DNA of 43,436 nucleotides. Source: Acaryochloris sp. CRU_2_0 (GTDB taxonomy: Bacteria > Cyanobacteriota > Cyanobacteriia > Thermosynechococcales > Thermosynechococcaceae). The notes below the pieces were generated by a model. That model ran no database searches. It was not told the origin of the DNA and worked only from the letters and a program-made list of their open reading frames with translations. The position numbers and the translations under genes were made by a program. Where the stretch lies: contig JAAUOM010000027.1 in NCBI GenBank assembly GCA_012034865.1, positions 1 to 43,436 on the forward strand, given 5' to 3'. Shown one piece after another: positions 19,311 to 27,990 of this stretch (its first letter is position 1; each line of letters starts with the position of its first letter).

Positions 19311-20355
19311 TGGCAGTACTCCGGGGTTCAATATAAAGCTCGTAAATACAAAAAGCAGGTTTTTCCTGCTCAATCACTTGGCGAACCAGGTCTTCGTCAA
19401 TGGGATGGTTGAAGGGCGGGCGCAAATGCACAATGAAATGAAAGGGTTTACCGCCCCCTAAAATGGCATCTTCTCCTAGGTGTGCTTCCCCCAAAATGGC
19501 TCCCCGACAGAAGGATTCACTAATGCCAATGTGTTTATCGGCTTCGTCGGCAATCTCCTCATCTAGTGGCAATCCCGTGGCTAGGTGCAAATACAACCGC
19601 AATCCGCGTCGGGTGCCCCGCCAGCGATAAATTTCTAAAGCATTCCGAATCAAGATCCGTTGTTGCCCTAAGCTCAGATGCTCCTGAAGCGGCCACCCCA
19701 CCCAGTGAGCCAGAAACGGCAGGAGCGATCGCGGTGCCGTCAGTGGATCAAGATAGGCCCAGAGATTATTAAGGGTTTGCACCGCTGGCTCAAAACTTTG
19801 CTCAAAGATATTGAGAAAGCGACCCACAAAATCGGTTTCCCGATAGATTGCTGGCAGAAAATCCAGATATAAACTATGGGCACGCACATAAAGATAAAAG
19901 GATGCCGTCTCAAGGTGTTGCCATCCAGTGTCTGGTTGGCGTAAATGAGCATAGAGAATGCCCCGATAGTCAAGCTTTAAGACACGATTGGGATGAATTA
20001 CCTGGGGATTTTCAAAGAAGTCAGCCGCAACTTGAAAATAGAGAACGGCCTCCATCTGCTGAGCGGGGAAAATCTCAGAGCCTTCTGTGCCAATCCGACA
20101 CCAGGAGTTGGGGAAATCTCCATCCACTTGCAGATTCAGCAGAAGACGACGAGTACCCAAGTTTTTGATCTGAACCACAATCTCGCTCGGTTCGCCGGGA
20201 TGCAGTAACAAACTCCGACTGGCCGGAATGACCGATAATTCCCTGGTGTCCCCCCAAGATGCAGAACGGATTGCTAAGCCTTCTGGCAAGGCTTCGGGCA
20301 CTTGCATGGGGGTCAGTTGCAGACTAATGGTTTGCCGAGACTGAGATTGAGTCAT
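19279..20355 (-). CDS. CIS baseplate protein, phage tail protein I-like (Cis12-type), with Ig-like N-terminus
   Basis: A 358-residue baseplate component. The C-terminal ~190 residues carry the tail-protein-I signature: LDFLPAIYRE, RFLNIFEQSFEP, LDPLTAPRSLLPFLAHWVGW and RWRGTRRGLRLYLHLATG. In phage P2 gpI and eCIS Cis12/Afp12 this domain helps build the baseplate wedge. The first ~170 residues are an Ig-like extension (SRSLLLHPGEPSEIVVQIKN) similar in style to the two membrane proteins at the end of the operon, suggesting they touch. It starts 20 bp downstream of the gpJ-like gene and overlaps the next gene. Confidence 0.82.
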   Translation of the reverse strand: MTQSQSRQTISLQLTPMQVPEALPEGLAIRSASWGDTRELSVIPASRSLLLHPGEPSEIVVQIKNLGTRRLLLNLQVDGDFPNSWCRIGTEGSEIFPAQQMEAVLYFQVAADFFENPQVIHPNRVLKLDYRGILYAHLRQPDTGWQHLETASFYLYVRAHSLYLDFLPAIYRETDFVGRFLNIFEQSFEPAVQTLNNLWAYLDPLTAPRSLLPFLAHWVGWPLQEHLSLGQQRILIRNALEIYRWRGTRRGLRLYLHLATGLPLDEEIADEADKHIGISESFCRGAILGEAHLGEDAILGGGKPFHFIVHLRPPFNHPIDEDLVRQVIEQEKPAFCIYELYIEPRSTANVALLPAALP

Positions 20356-20374
20356 AACGCTATCAAAGCGGGTC

Positions 20375-22571
20375 CTAGCGAATCAAACTAATGGCATGAC
20401 TAGAACGCAGGGTGCGATCTGCCCAAGAACAAATTAAGCCCCAAGGTGGCGGCTGAACCATCCCCCCCGCTGCCAGGGATCGCCGCCAAATCCCTTGCTC
20501 TTGACGCAGTTCAAAGAGCAAAATAGACCCTAAATGGCGAATTTCTGGGATTTTTTGCAGCAAACTGACAATATCGGAGGTATACACGGCACCACCAAAA
20601 GGCCACCCCTGACCATCCACGCCACCCGTGAGGGGGTTGAGGAAGCGATACAACGCCACCTGAAGTTGACGTAAAAGCACTGGCTGCGCTTGCGGATGGT
20701 TATACTCTGGTGCCAACCCCACCTCAGCTTGGACAAAAACGCCCCGATATTCGGGTTCTTGCAGTTGAACTTGTACCCCTAATACCCGTCGTTCATCAAG
20801 ATAGGTGAGAATTGCGATCGCAAACCGATGTCAGCATCAATTGACTTGGATCCAGTCCTTCGCCTTGATAGATGCTGCCTAGATTGGCCTGGGGGACAAC
20901 CAATACCGTCACGGTTCCTGGCGTTGATGACGAGGTCGTTGGCAAACAATGCACCCTGGCTACCGCACCTTGGGCTGCTTGCAGGGTTAAGGTCTCAAAA
21001 TCTTCGGGGGTGACGGCGCGATCGCGGGTTCTCAACATGCGTGGAATCCGAATAACCGCATTATCCAGGGACTCTGCATCCGCGCCGTCATGAGCAGCCT
21101 CATGATTAATGACCCGATCCACGTAAGGAACCGCCGTTTTGGGAATTCGTAGGGTTCCCCGCTGGACATTGCCCTTGAGTCCGCCTCCAGTGCGATAGGC
21201 ACTCATCCGAATCAACGCTCCTCTAGGGGGAATAGCTCCGTATTGTTGCTCCATGAGGTCTTGCACCACTGTTGACCTGCCCCTTGACAAAGCATTGTCA
21301 CTCCAAGCCTGATGGTGCGATCGCGCCTGAACTTGTGCTTTTAACTGAGCCGGTTCTCGAATCAACGGTCCAAATTGAACCTGACCCGTGACAGAATCTA
21401 AAGTGTAATGGCGATCTTGGGCTGTAGAATCAGCAAAATCGTTTACTTCCTGCCAAAGCTCTGGTAAGCCCCCCAGGGGAATCACCACAATTTGCTCATC
21501 AGGGCGTCGTGGCAAAATCGAGGCGCTCTGCAACTGAAAGGTCTGGCCGGGAGTCCCATCACTACTCCCCAATAACTCTTCTTGAATTCGAGTACACTGG
21601 TAAGCCCGCACCTTACCACCAATGGCTCGCACTGACACCCCCACTAGTTTAGGAGAACGACTATACCCAGTCTGGGTCTCCTCTGTGGGCACGTAAACAC
21701 AGCGTAACCAGCGCCCTTGATAGGTGCCAAAGTGAGCAACTTGCCATTCGAGGGGCAAATGTAAAATAATATCTGCTTCTTCCAGTCGATTGAGCGTATT
21801 TTCCGCAGCATTACTAAAACTAAACCCACGGGTACCATCATCTGCTTCCGTCAACAGAATGGGTTGCCACCCCCGACCGTTCCAAGCTTCCCAATGGCGA
21901 GGCGGATAGTCAGGATTAATGCCTGTAGCCGTAGCGGCTTCTCCCCGCAATGTCAGCGCCAAAACATTTCCGGTAATGTCCTGTTGAGGCTCAAATACGA
22001 AATAAAAACAATTCCCTGGCTGCGGGTGTTCGTCAAAGATAAACTGCTCCTGGCCTTGCCAACTGCCATCGGATTGTTGAGACCAGAGGTTTGAGAGGCG
22101 ATCGCGTAACCCTTGGGGTAACAATTCCGGGGTTTCTGCGGTTAGAAAGTGAGCAATCTGAGGATTTCCAATTCGCAGCGGTTCTCCAGTACTAAAGATA
22201 ATAGCCTCATCATTTTCCATACGCACCGTTGCCACTTCTGTTCCTTCAGGAATTTCGTAAGTGTCTGGTAAATCAGCACTCAGATAAAAGGTGAGTTCAG
22301 TCTGGGCAGGCGTAGCAGGTTGCAAACGAATCCCTAACAACTCCAGAAACACAATAAAATTGCGCCGAGGAACCTGGTTAAAGCGCACCAGCATTTGATC
22401 CGTCAACCAGGCAAACAGCTCCACCAATGTGATTCCAGGATCACCGGGATTATAGTTGGTCCACTCCGGGCAATAGCGAGGAATGCGGAGAATGCACTCA
22501 TCCACCAAATCCTGAAACGTGCGATCATCCAGATCAGATTTTGGCAGCTTTGGCAAAAAATTGAACTCCAT
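20375..22571 (-). CDS. CIS baseplate protein J-like (Cis11-type), one frameshift
   Basis: About 731 residues after correcting one extra base. The start MEFNFLPKLPKSDLDDRTFQ is followed by CPEWTNYNPGDPGITLVELFAWLTDQM, in which NPGDPGITLVELFAWL is the hallmark of Cis11/gpJ-like wedge proteins. The C-terminal region ends TSDIVSLLQKIPEIRHLGSI. The frame breaks near 20811-20827. The first piece reads LMLTSVCD and stops at 20796; the second frame resumes with AILTYLDERRVLGVQVQLQE and runs to 20375. Deleting one T from GTTTGCGATCGC restores the frame. This is the only single-base break that looks like an insertion, and it abuts a HIP1 octamer. Wedge role in the baseplate is known for the family. Confidence 0.82.
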
Positions 22572-22602
22572 ACATCTACGCTCTTGGCAAAGGACTGGCA
22601 AA

Positions 22603-22992
22603 CTAACGGTTTGGCAATAAATAAAAGGGATACACGAGGCTGCGACTATCAGGACTCTCCTTCGGGTGATATTCCACGACAATATCAACACATCCCTGCC
22701 CTGGATCCGGCTCTGTCCGCACATCATCCACAACAATACGTGGTTCCCAGCGGATCAAGGCCTCTTGGACATGGAGACGCAAGAGCAACAGGGTTTGGGT
22801 ATTCATCGGTGCAAAGATCAACTCTGATAGCCGTGACCCAAAATCTGGGCGATACACTCGCTCTCCTAACTGAGTTCGCAGAATAATTTGGATGGATTCC
22901 TCAATGTTTTGAACTGCTCCGCTCAACTGAACTTTCCCCTGCACATTGACACACATCGGAAAGGTCAAACCTTTGCCCAGGTAGCTTTCCAT
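22603..22992 (-). CDS. GPW/gp25-like baseplate wedge protein (Cis9-type)
   Basis: A 129-residue homologue of T4 gp25/Afp9, the small conserved wedge protein that starts sheath assembly. Conserved features are the N-terminal LGKGLTFPM, then the family core QNIEESIQIILRTQLGERVY followed by RPDFGSRLSELIFAPMN, and the C-terminal strand region EPRIVVDDVR. The EPR triad typical of gp25 is at about residue 90. I choose ATG 22992 (MESYLGKGLTFP) over the open frame to 23010. It lies 31 bp upstream of the gpJ-like gene. Confidence 0.9.
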   Translation of the reverse strand: MESYLGKGLTFPMCVNVQGKVQLSGAVQNIEESIQIILRTQLGERVYRPDFGSRLSELIFAPMNTQTLLLLRLHVQEALIRWEPRIVVDDVRTEPDPGQGCVDIVVEYHPKESPDSRSLVYPFYLLPNR

Positions 22993-23053
22993 AGTACTCC
23001 GACCTAACAACAGTAAGTAGAATAAATCCTTAGGCCATCACCCCAGTAAGACT

Positions 23054-23263
23054 TCAAATCCCTGGGATCTCAGAAACATTGCACTTTAGCTCTTCCACTG
23101 CAAAACCAGTTGCTTTCTGCCATTCTTCGACTGTGAACTGATAGCCACACTCTTGTGCCATTTGTACAAAGTGATCTAAGTTCTGCGCTTGAGCGAGTTT
23201 CTCTCGCAGACCCGGAACAGATTGAGCGCCTCGAAAAAGTCTGGCAACTTCTTGCTGAGCCAT
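23054..23263 (-). CDS. Nif11-domain small protein
   Basis: A 69-residue protein matching the Nif11 domain by pattern: QEVARLFRGAQSVPGLREKL, a helical middle, then MAQECGYQFTVEEWQKATGF. This domain occurs in N2-fixation-associated proteins and as the leader of Nif11-type ribosomal peptides. Here no Gly-Gly cleavage site or distinct core peptide is visible after the domain; the tail is just EELKCNVSEIPGI with one Cys. The SD AAGGAG precedes two consecutive ATGs (23266 and 23263); the second has better spacing. It is the first gene on the leftward side, 61 bp before the gp25-like gene, and may belong to that operon. Confidence 0.7.
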   Translation of the reverse strand: MAQQEVARLFRGAQSVPGLREKLAQAQNLDHFVQMAQECGYQFTVEEWQKATGFAVEELKCNVSEIPGI

Positions 23264-23314
23264 CATTTTCTCCTTCAGTAGTATTTGATAAGGTTCATTT
23301 TTGGGGATAGCATA

Positions 23315-23330
23315 TCTCTTTTTTAAGAGA
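23315..23330. repeat. Inverted repeat TCTCTT-N4-AAGAGA near the Nif11 gene
   Basis: TCTCTTTTTTAAGAGA is a perfect 6-bp inverted repeat around a T4 spacer, about 50 bp upstream of the leftward Nif11 gene. It uses the same hexamer pair as the palindrome at 23777-23792 in the opposite order. It is a candidate operator or hairpin; function is inferred. Confidence 0.4.
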
Positions 23331-23776
23331 ATATTTAAAATGGCCTGATAGTAGCGGATTTACATGGAGTCGAGCCATGAACAATTCAAGGGTCTAATTT
23401 TTCTCCGGCCAAGGTGATATACTCCCAGACTTTGAGTTGATTATATTAAAGCAATAACTTCATTCTGATCGCGGTTATGTTAAGTTTTTTTTATTTATAA
23501 ACTTATAAACAAAATGTGGTTTTATTAATGAAAGATATAGACTATCTTGGGGAGCGTAAATATCGTATTAAAACTTTGCACCATATGATTCTAAGCTTAA
23601 ACCCAAAGAAAAGGTTCTTGGTAACACACATTGGTTTTGAAGCTTAATGGCGCAGGTGTTTAGGGTTTAGAATTAGTGGTTCTTGAGTTGTATGTAAAGA
23701 CAAGCTCACTGATATTTCTATTGACTAAAATCAAAATATTGTTGCAGAAAAATTTTTCTACGGTGGCATAATATGC

Positions 23777-23792
23777 AAAAGAGATCTCTTTT
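23777..23792. promoter_or_regulatory. Perfect 16-bp palindrome at the putative sheath-operon start site
   Basis: AAAAGAGATCTCTTTT is an uninterrupted palindrome starting three bases after the -10-like TAATAT (23769-23774), so it would cover the transcription start of the sheath operon. Such a position is typical of repressor operators. A second, smaller palindrome GAAAAATTTTTC lies at 23747-23758. Both may be operator candidates; there is no direct evidence. Confidence 0.45.
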
Positions 23793-23898
23793 ACATAAGA
23801 AGCATTTTAGGAAAGAGCTTTTCATAACAACTTATAAGGATCAACTTAACCCTTTTGCTTGATTCAGTTTGCTGTCTTTAATTTGAGGGAAATAGGTT

Positions 23899-25611
23899 AT
23901 GGCATTAGACTATTTTGCTCCTGGTGTATACGTTGAAGAAGTAGATCGCGGAAGCCGCCCTATTGAAGGGATTAGCCTCAGTGTGGGTGGATTTATCGGT
24001 TTTACGGAGGATGTCCGGGGTGATGCGGAATTGTTCAAGCCGATTTTGATTACGAATTGGAATCAGTACCAGGAGTATTTTGCCAAACCGGGATCAGACG
24101 GTTTCACAGATTTCGATGCCTATCTCCCTTTTGCAGTTCAGGGTTGGTTTTTAAATGGTGGCGGACGGTGTTGGGTCACTAGCATTGGCACTAAACTTCC
24201 GGGATCAGCTCCTCCAGAACCTGAAGACATGGCGAGTAAAGCATTGACTTCAGGCGGTAAGCCAGTCCTTGCCTTCAACCTCAAACTGCCTGAAGCAGAG
24301 GGTGGCGTCGCTGCATTGCCTGCTAGCACTGGACGCTTAACCATTAATATTTTGGAGAGTGAGCCTAAACCCCTATCTGAAGATGCTCCAGAGGATACCG
24401 AACCACCGCTTAATTCTGGAGAGTACTTTACGGTGGTAGTCAGCAATGGTACACAGGAGTTAGAGCGCTATGACCACCTCACCATGAATCCGCAGGCGGA
24501 GATCGCCATAGCAGATTATGTGGTCACTGCCCTAGAAAGCTCTGAATATATCGACATTGCTGATATTTCCCAAAGCGGACAACCGCTTTCTCGACGTCCC
24601 GCCAATGGTCTCTACGAGGTGGCACCGCCCCCTTATATCGGTCGGACTGAACATTTAGCGCGAGATGTGCAAGGCCAGCGCAATGATAAAACAGGGCTGC
24701 AAGGCATGTTTGAGGTGGATGAAGCTTCGATGATTGCCTGTCCAGATCTGATGAGAGTTTACGAAGCGGGATTGATGGATCTAGACCAAGTTCATGGTGT
24801 CATGGAAATGATGGTGAGTCTTTGCGAGAATTCATTTCCTGGCCCTGCCTATCGGATGGCGGTTTTGGATCCGCCGCCTGTCAAACCGGGTAAAAATGAC
24901 AATCAAGCGGTTCCGGCTGAACAACAAAAGCCTCAGGATGTGGCGACTTGGCTAAGTTTGTTCAATCGGCGATCCATGTTTGGGGCACTGTACTATCCCT
25001 GGATTAAGGTTGCCAATCCCCGTAATGGGGGCCGACCGATTCTAGTTCCCCCCTGTGGTCACATGATGGGGCTTTGGTGCCGAACGGATCAATCCAGAGG
25101 GGTGTTCAAGGCTCCTGCCAATGATACGCCGCGCGGTGTGATTGGTTTGGCCTACGAAACCAATATGCGAGAACAGGAATTATTGAACCCCTTGGGCATT
25201 AACTGTATTCGTAACTTTGCCAATTACAATCGCGGTTTTAAGGTTTGGGGGGCACGTACTTTGGTGGAACCCGACAATATCCAATGGCGTTATATCAGTG
25301 TTCGTCGCCTGATTAGTTATATCGAGAAATCGATTGAAATTGGCACCCAGTGGGTGGTCTTTGAACCCAATGATCAGGATTTATGGGCACGGGTAACCCG
25401 TACGGTGAGTAATTTCCTAGAACGGCTGTGGCGAGAGGGTGCGCTCTTTGGCGGGTCGCCAGCGGAATCGTTCTATGTGAAGTGTGATGGCGAACTCAAT
25501 ACCCATGAAACAATGATGTTGGGTCGCTTGTACGTTGAGGTTGGGGTTTGTCCAGTACGTCCGGCTGAATTTGTAATCTTCCGCATCAGCCAATGGGCTC
25601 CGAACCAGTAG
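23899..25611 (+). CDS. Contractile sheath protein (Cis2-type, phage tail sheath family)
   Basis: The 570-residue sheath subunit whose contraction drives the inner tube through a target. The N-terminus ALDYFAPGVYVEEVDRGSRP with ISLSVGGFIGFTE is the sheath-family hallmark. The C-terminal core (NCIRNFANYNRGFKVWGART; YISVRRLISYIEKSIEIGTQ; WVVFEPND) is the conserved interlocking domain. A variable insertion (about residues 110-250) forms the surface domain. Only one sheath gene is present, unlike systems with three. It is the first gene of the rightward operon, with GAGGGA just upstream of the ATG, and the tube gene follows after 25 bp. Confidence 0.96.
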   Translation: MALDYFAPGVYVEEVDRGSRPIEGISLSVGGFIGFTEDVRGDAELFKPILITNWNQYQEYFAKPGSDGFTDFDAYLPFAVQGWFLNGGGRCWVTSIGTKLPGSAPPEPEDMASKALTSGGKPVLAFNLKLPEAEGGVAALPASTGRLTINILESEPKPLSEDAPEDTEPPLNSGEYFTVVVSNGTQELERYDHLTMNPQAEIAIADYVVTALESSEYIDIADISQSGQPLSRRPANGLYEVAPPPYIGRTEHLARDVQGQRNDKTGLQGMFEVDEASMIACPDLMRVYEAGLMDLDQVHGVMEMMVSLCENSFPGPAYRMAVLDPPPVKPGKNDNQAVPAEQQKPQDVATWLSLFNRRSMFGALYYPWIKVANPRNGGRPILVPPCGHMMGLWCRTDQSRGVFKAPANDTPRGVIGLAYETNMREQELLNPLGINCIRNFANYNRGFKVWGARTLVEPDNIQWRYISVRRLISYIEKSIEIGTQWVVFEPNDQDLWARVTRTVSNFLERLWREGALFGGSPAESFYVKCDGELNTHETMMLGRLYVEVGVCPVRPAEFVIFRISQWAPNQ

Positions 25612-25636
25612 TTTTTAGTCCTGAGGAGAGGATGTT

Positions 25637-26137
25637 ATGCCTGCTGATTTATCCAAACCCATGGCTCCGAGTAGTTTTTACTTGGAGGTAGCGGATATTG
25701 TCAAAGATGAGCAGTCTGTTTTTAAAAGTGTATCGATTCCGCAATATTCACCTAAAGTTCAGGGTGGACAACAGGCGATCGGGACGACAAAAGGGGGGAA
25801 AACGATTTGGCAGGTGAATGCTGCTGGATTTGAAGGTTTATTCAAGATCGATTGTGTTTGTATCGCGAGTGGTGATGGCGGTAGTACCAGCAAACTGATG
25901 TACGACTGGTTTAAGAAATGTCTACCCACCTCCAATGGTGGTGAGGGGAAATGGGCTAGCAGCAAAAAATCAGGGAGTATCACTGCCTACGATACGGATG
26001 GAAAGGAGGTTGCTAAATGGGAGTTTGCTGAAGCATGGCCTTCGAAATACAAATGTGCAGACTTGGACGTCACTGCGGATAGCTATATTGAGGAGACGTT
26101 TACCATTACTTGCGAGAAATTTAATCGGACGGTATAA
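25637..26137 (+). CDS. Inner tube protein (Cis1-type, T4 gp19/Hcp fold), copy 1
   Basis: A 166-residue tube subunit placed directly after the sheath gene, the standard order. The N-terminus APSSFYLEVADIVKDEQSVF, the central TIWQVNAAG strand, LMYDWFKKCLP and the C-terminal strand YIEETFTITCEKF match the gp19/Hcp beta-barrel tube family. It has an upstream ribosome-binding site (GAGGAGAGG at about 25622-25630). It resembles the next gene in overall layout and probably stacks with it or forms most of the tube lumen. Confidence 0.88.
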   Translation: MPADLSKPMAPSSFYLEVADIVKDEQSVFKSVSIPQYSPKVQGGQQAIGTTKGGKTIWQVNAAGFEGLFKIDCVCIASGDGGSTSKLMYDWFKKCLPTSNGGEGKWASSKKSGSITAYDTDGKEVAKWEFAEAWPSKYKCADLDVTADSYIEETFTITCEKFNRTV

Positions 26138-26187
26138 GTCATTCCATTAACTAGGGCTGCAGTAAGCAATTCGACAAGGAGGTTGAA

Positions 26188-26670
26188 GTGGTTCAGTATC
26201 TAACCAATTCCAGTTTCTACTTTGAAATTGATGGAGTGACAGGTTTGTCGATTAAGAGTAGTTCAGGACCTGAAATTGAAATGGAGGTAGCGGGTGGAGA
26301 TACTGCCCTTGGCGTGACGAAAGATGCGAAAACCCAAACCCAAGCGACGATTGGCGGGGTTAAGTATAACAGCACCATTTCGTTGAAATATGTTGCGGGA
26401 AATGAAGGAGATCAAAAGAAACTCTCTGACTGGTATAACGACTGTCACCGTGATACCTATTCCGGGGGATCCTCTAAGGCCATGGATGGCCGCAAGACCG
26501 GATCCCTGGTGATCTACGATCCCAATGGCTCAGAAGCGATGCGCTTTAATTTTACGGATTTATTTCCAGGCGCAAAGACGCAAGTTGGAAGCTTATCAGT
26601 CGATAGTTCTGGACAACTGGCTGAGGATACCCTCGAACTCTACTTTACAAAGGTTACCCGCGAGAAATAA
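26188..26670 (+). CDS. Inner tube protein (Cis1-type), copy 2
   Basis: A 160-residue tube-family protein with a GTG start preceded by AAGGAGG at 26176-26182. Features: TNSSFYFEIDGVTGLSIKSS, AGGDTALGVTKDAKT, LKYVAGNEGDQKKLSDWYND and the terminal strand EDTLELYFTKVTREK. It has the same strand order as copy 1 but is clearly diverged. In cyanobacterial CIS two tube paralogues are usual. It may be the main tube subunit or alternate with copy 1. Confidence 0.85.
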   Translation: MVQYLTNSSFYFEIDGVTGLSIKSSSGPEIEMEVAGGDTALGVTKDAKTQTQATIGGVKYNSTISLKYVAGNEGDQKKLSDWYNDCHRDTYSGGSSKAMDGRKTGSLVIYDPNGSEAMRFNFTDLFPGAKTQVGSLSVDSSGQLAEDTLELYFTKVTREK

Positions 26671-26682
26671 GGATGACCCTCT

Positions 26683-27177
26683 GTGACAGATTTCCCAGAA
26701 ATTCTCACCACTTCGCGCTTCTATCTGGAACTGAAGTTGGATGGAAGTAAAGATTCTGTGGATGGTTTTTTTAAGGGGTGTAGTGGGTTTCAGGTGAACC
26801 AGGAGGTAATTGAACTCTGCGAGGTGACTCCTCAATTATGGGGTAAGCAAGGTCAAACGCCAGGGAGAATGGTACGAACCAAAATCCCGGGATACTCGAC
26901 CTATGCAAATCTCACTTTGCGTAGAGGGTTAACTCTATCAACGACCTTATGGAACTGGTTGCTCAAGGTGCAAGATGGTGATTGGGCTGATCAGCGCAGG
27001 GATGGCGCTTTGGTGGTCTATAACCAGTCTGCCCAAGAACAGTTTCGCTTTGAATTTCAACGAGGATGGCCGATAAGCTATAAAATTTCTGATCTGGATG
27101 TGGCAACTGGAGAGTATAACATCGAAGAAATAGAAATGACCGTTGAAAACTTGAAACGCGTTGAGGTGCAAACCTAG
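26683..27177 (+). CDS. Inner tube-family protein, copy 3 (tube initiator-like)
   Basis: A 164-residue T4 gp19-like protein with GTG start. TTSRFYLELKLDGSKDSVDG, FFKGCSGFQVNQEV, LRRGLTLSTTLWNW and the tail YNIEEIEMTVENLKRVEV match the tube family and particularly the 'LRRG...LW.W' variant of tube initiators (Cis5/Afp5-like). It could form the first tube ring on the baseplate; that assignment is inferred from this motif and its similarity to copy 4. Confidence 0.83.
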   Translation: MTDFPEILTTSRFYLELKLDGSKDSVDGFFKGCSGFQVNQEVIELCEVTPQLWGKQGQTPGRMVRTKIPGYSTYANLTLRRGLTLSTTLWNWLLKVQDGDWADQRRDGALVVYNQSAQEQFRFEFQRGWPISYKISDLDVATGEYNIEEIEMTVENLKRVEVQT

Positions 27178-27179
27178 GT

Positions 27180-27620
27180 ATGAAACTGACCAATAATCTA
27201 GGACTAGGCCCCCCTAAAACTGAATCTGCTTCTTCATCGTCTGCCTCTCGATCCATCCCAGCATTTCCAGAGGAAAGAAGGCATTCTGAGATTCAAACAG
27301 AATTTGAATTTATCCTACCCAAAGGGTATGTGGATACGGATGGAACTGTTCACCGTAAGGGGGTGATGCGGTTGTCACGGGCAATTGATGAAATTGTGCC
27401 CCTGCGCGATCCACGGGTGAAATCGAATCCTGCCTATGCGACGGTGATTATTTTGGCGCGGGTGATAACACGCTTGGGGGCATTGGCAGAGATTACACCG
27501 ATGGTGATTGAGGAATTATTTGCCTGTGATCTCAATTACCTGCAAAAGTTCTATCGCCAGATTAATGATCTAGAAGTAGAGACAGAATCATCGCCAAAGT
27601 TGGAAGTAAGGAGTACTTGA
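27180..27620 (+). CDS. Tail-assembly-chaperone-like protein, copy 1
   Basis: A 146-residue protein. After a low-complexity Ser-rich N-terminus its core EFEFILPKGYVDTDGTVHRK and GVMRLSRAIDEIVPLRDPRV, then VIILARVITRLG, matches a family resembling Mu gp41/tail assembly chaperones common in CIS operons. The chaperone would bind the length-determining protein before tube assembly. The ATG lies two bases after the previous stop with no obvious ribosome-binding site, implying coupling. Function is by family analogy. Confidence 0.68.
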   Translation: MKLTNNLGLGPPKTESASSSSASRSIPAFPEERRHSEIQTEFEFILPKGYVDTDGTVHRKGVMRLSRAIDEIVPLRDPRVKSNPAYATVIILARVITRLGALAEITPMVIEELFACDLNYLQKFYRQINDLEVETESSPKLEVRST

Positions 27621-27627
27621 AAAGATA

Positions 27628-27990
27628 ATGGTCACGGAGTTTGACTTTATATTGCCCCGCGGATTAGTAGATGCACAGGGGATAGTCCACCGTGAGGGGG
27701 TCATGCGGCTAGCAACTGCTAGGGATGAGATTTTGATTGTCAAAGATTCTAGGGCGCGGGAGAGTGAAGCCTATGGCGAATTAATTTTATTGTCTCGTGT
27801 GATTACACGCTTGGGGGAGATCACAGAAGTTGTACCGGATCTATTGGAGAATTTATTTACGCTGGATCTGAGTTATTTGCGGGAGTTTTATAACCGGATT
27901 AATCAGCAAGGAACGGCTAAAATTGCGGTGGATTGTCCAGTTTGTAACAATCAGTTTCTGGCTGAGTTAGCGCTATCGGGGGAATTGTAA
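27628..27990 (+). CDS. Tail-assembly-chaperone-like protein, copy 2
   Basis: A 120-residue paralogue of the preceding gene. FDFILPRGLVDAQGIVHREG, VMRLATARDEILIVKD, LILLSRVITRLGEI and LDLSYLREFYNRIN align along the full core of copy 1. It lacks the Ser-rich N-terminus and instead has a C-terminal extension with CPVCNNQF, half of a possible zinc site. AAGGAG lies at 27608-27613. The pair looks like a tandem duplication with later divergence. Confidence 0.68.
   Translation: MVTEFDFILPRGLVDAQGIVHREGVMRLATARDEILIVKDSRARESEAYGELILLSRVITRLGEITEVVPDLLENLFTLDLSYLREFYNRINQQGTAKIAVDCPVCNNQFLAELALSGEL

Larger units (their letters stand above)
23267..23898. promoter_or_regulatory. Divergent control region between the two CIS operons
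   Basis: A 632-bp AT-rich stretch between the Nif11 gene (leftward) and the sheath gene (rightward) that must hold both operon promoters. I see a -10-like TAATAT at 23769-23774 facing the sheath gene, without a good -35, and a ribosome-binding GAGGGA just before the sheath ATG. Two inverted repeats built on the hexamer AAGAGA lie near the two ends (listed separately). A 39-codon frame at 23528-23647 has no ribosome-binding site and no recognisable similarity. No terminator or RNA gene is evident. Confidence 0.55.

Noticed and set aside
23528-23647. A 39-codon frame (MKDIDYLGERKYRIKT...) in the divergent control region.
   Set aside because: No ribosome-binding site, no similarity I can recognise, and very short in AT-rich DNA. 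Kept only as a note in the region entry.
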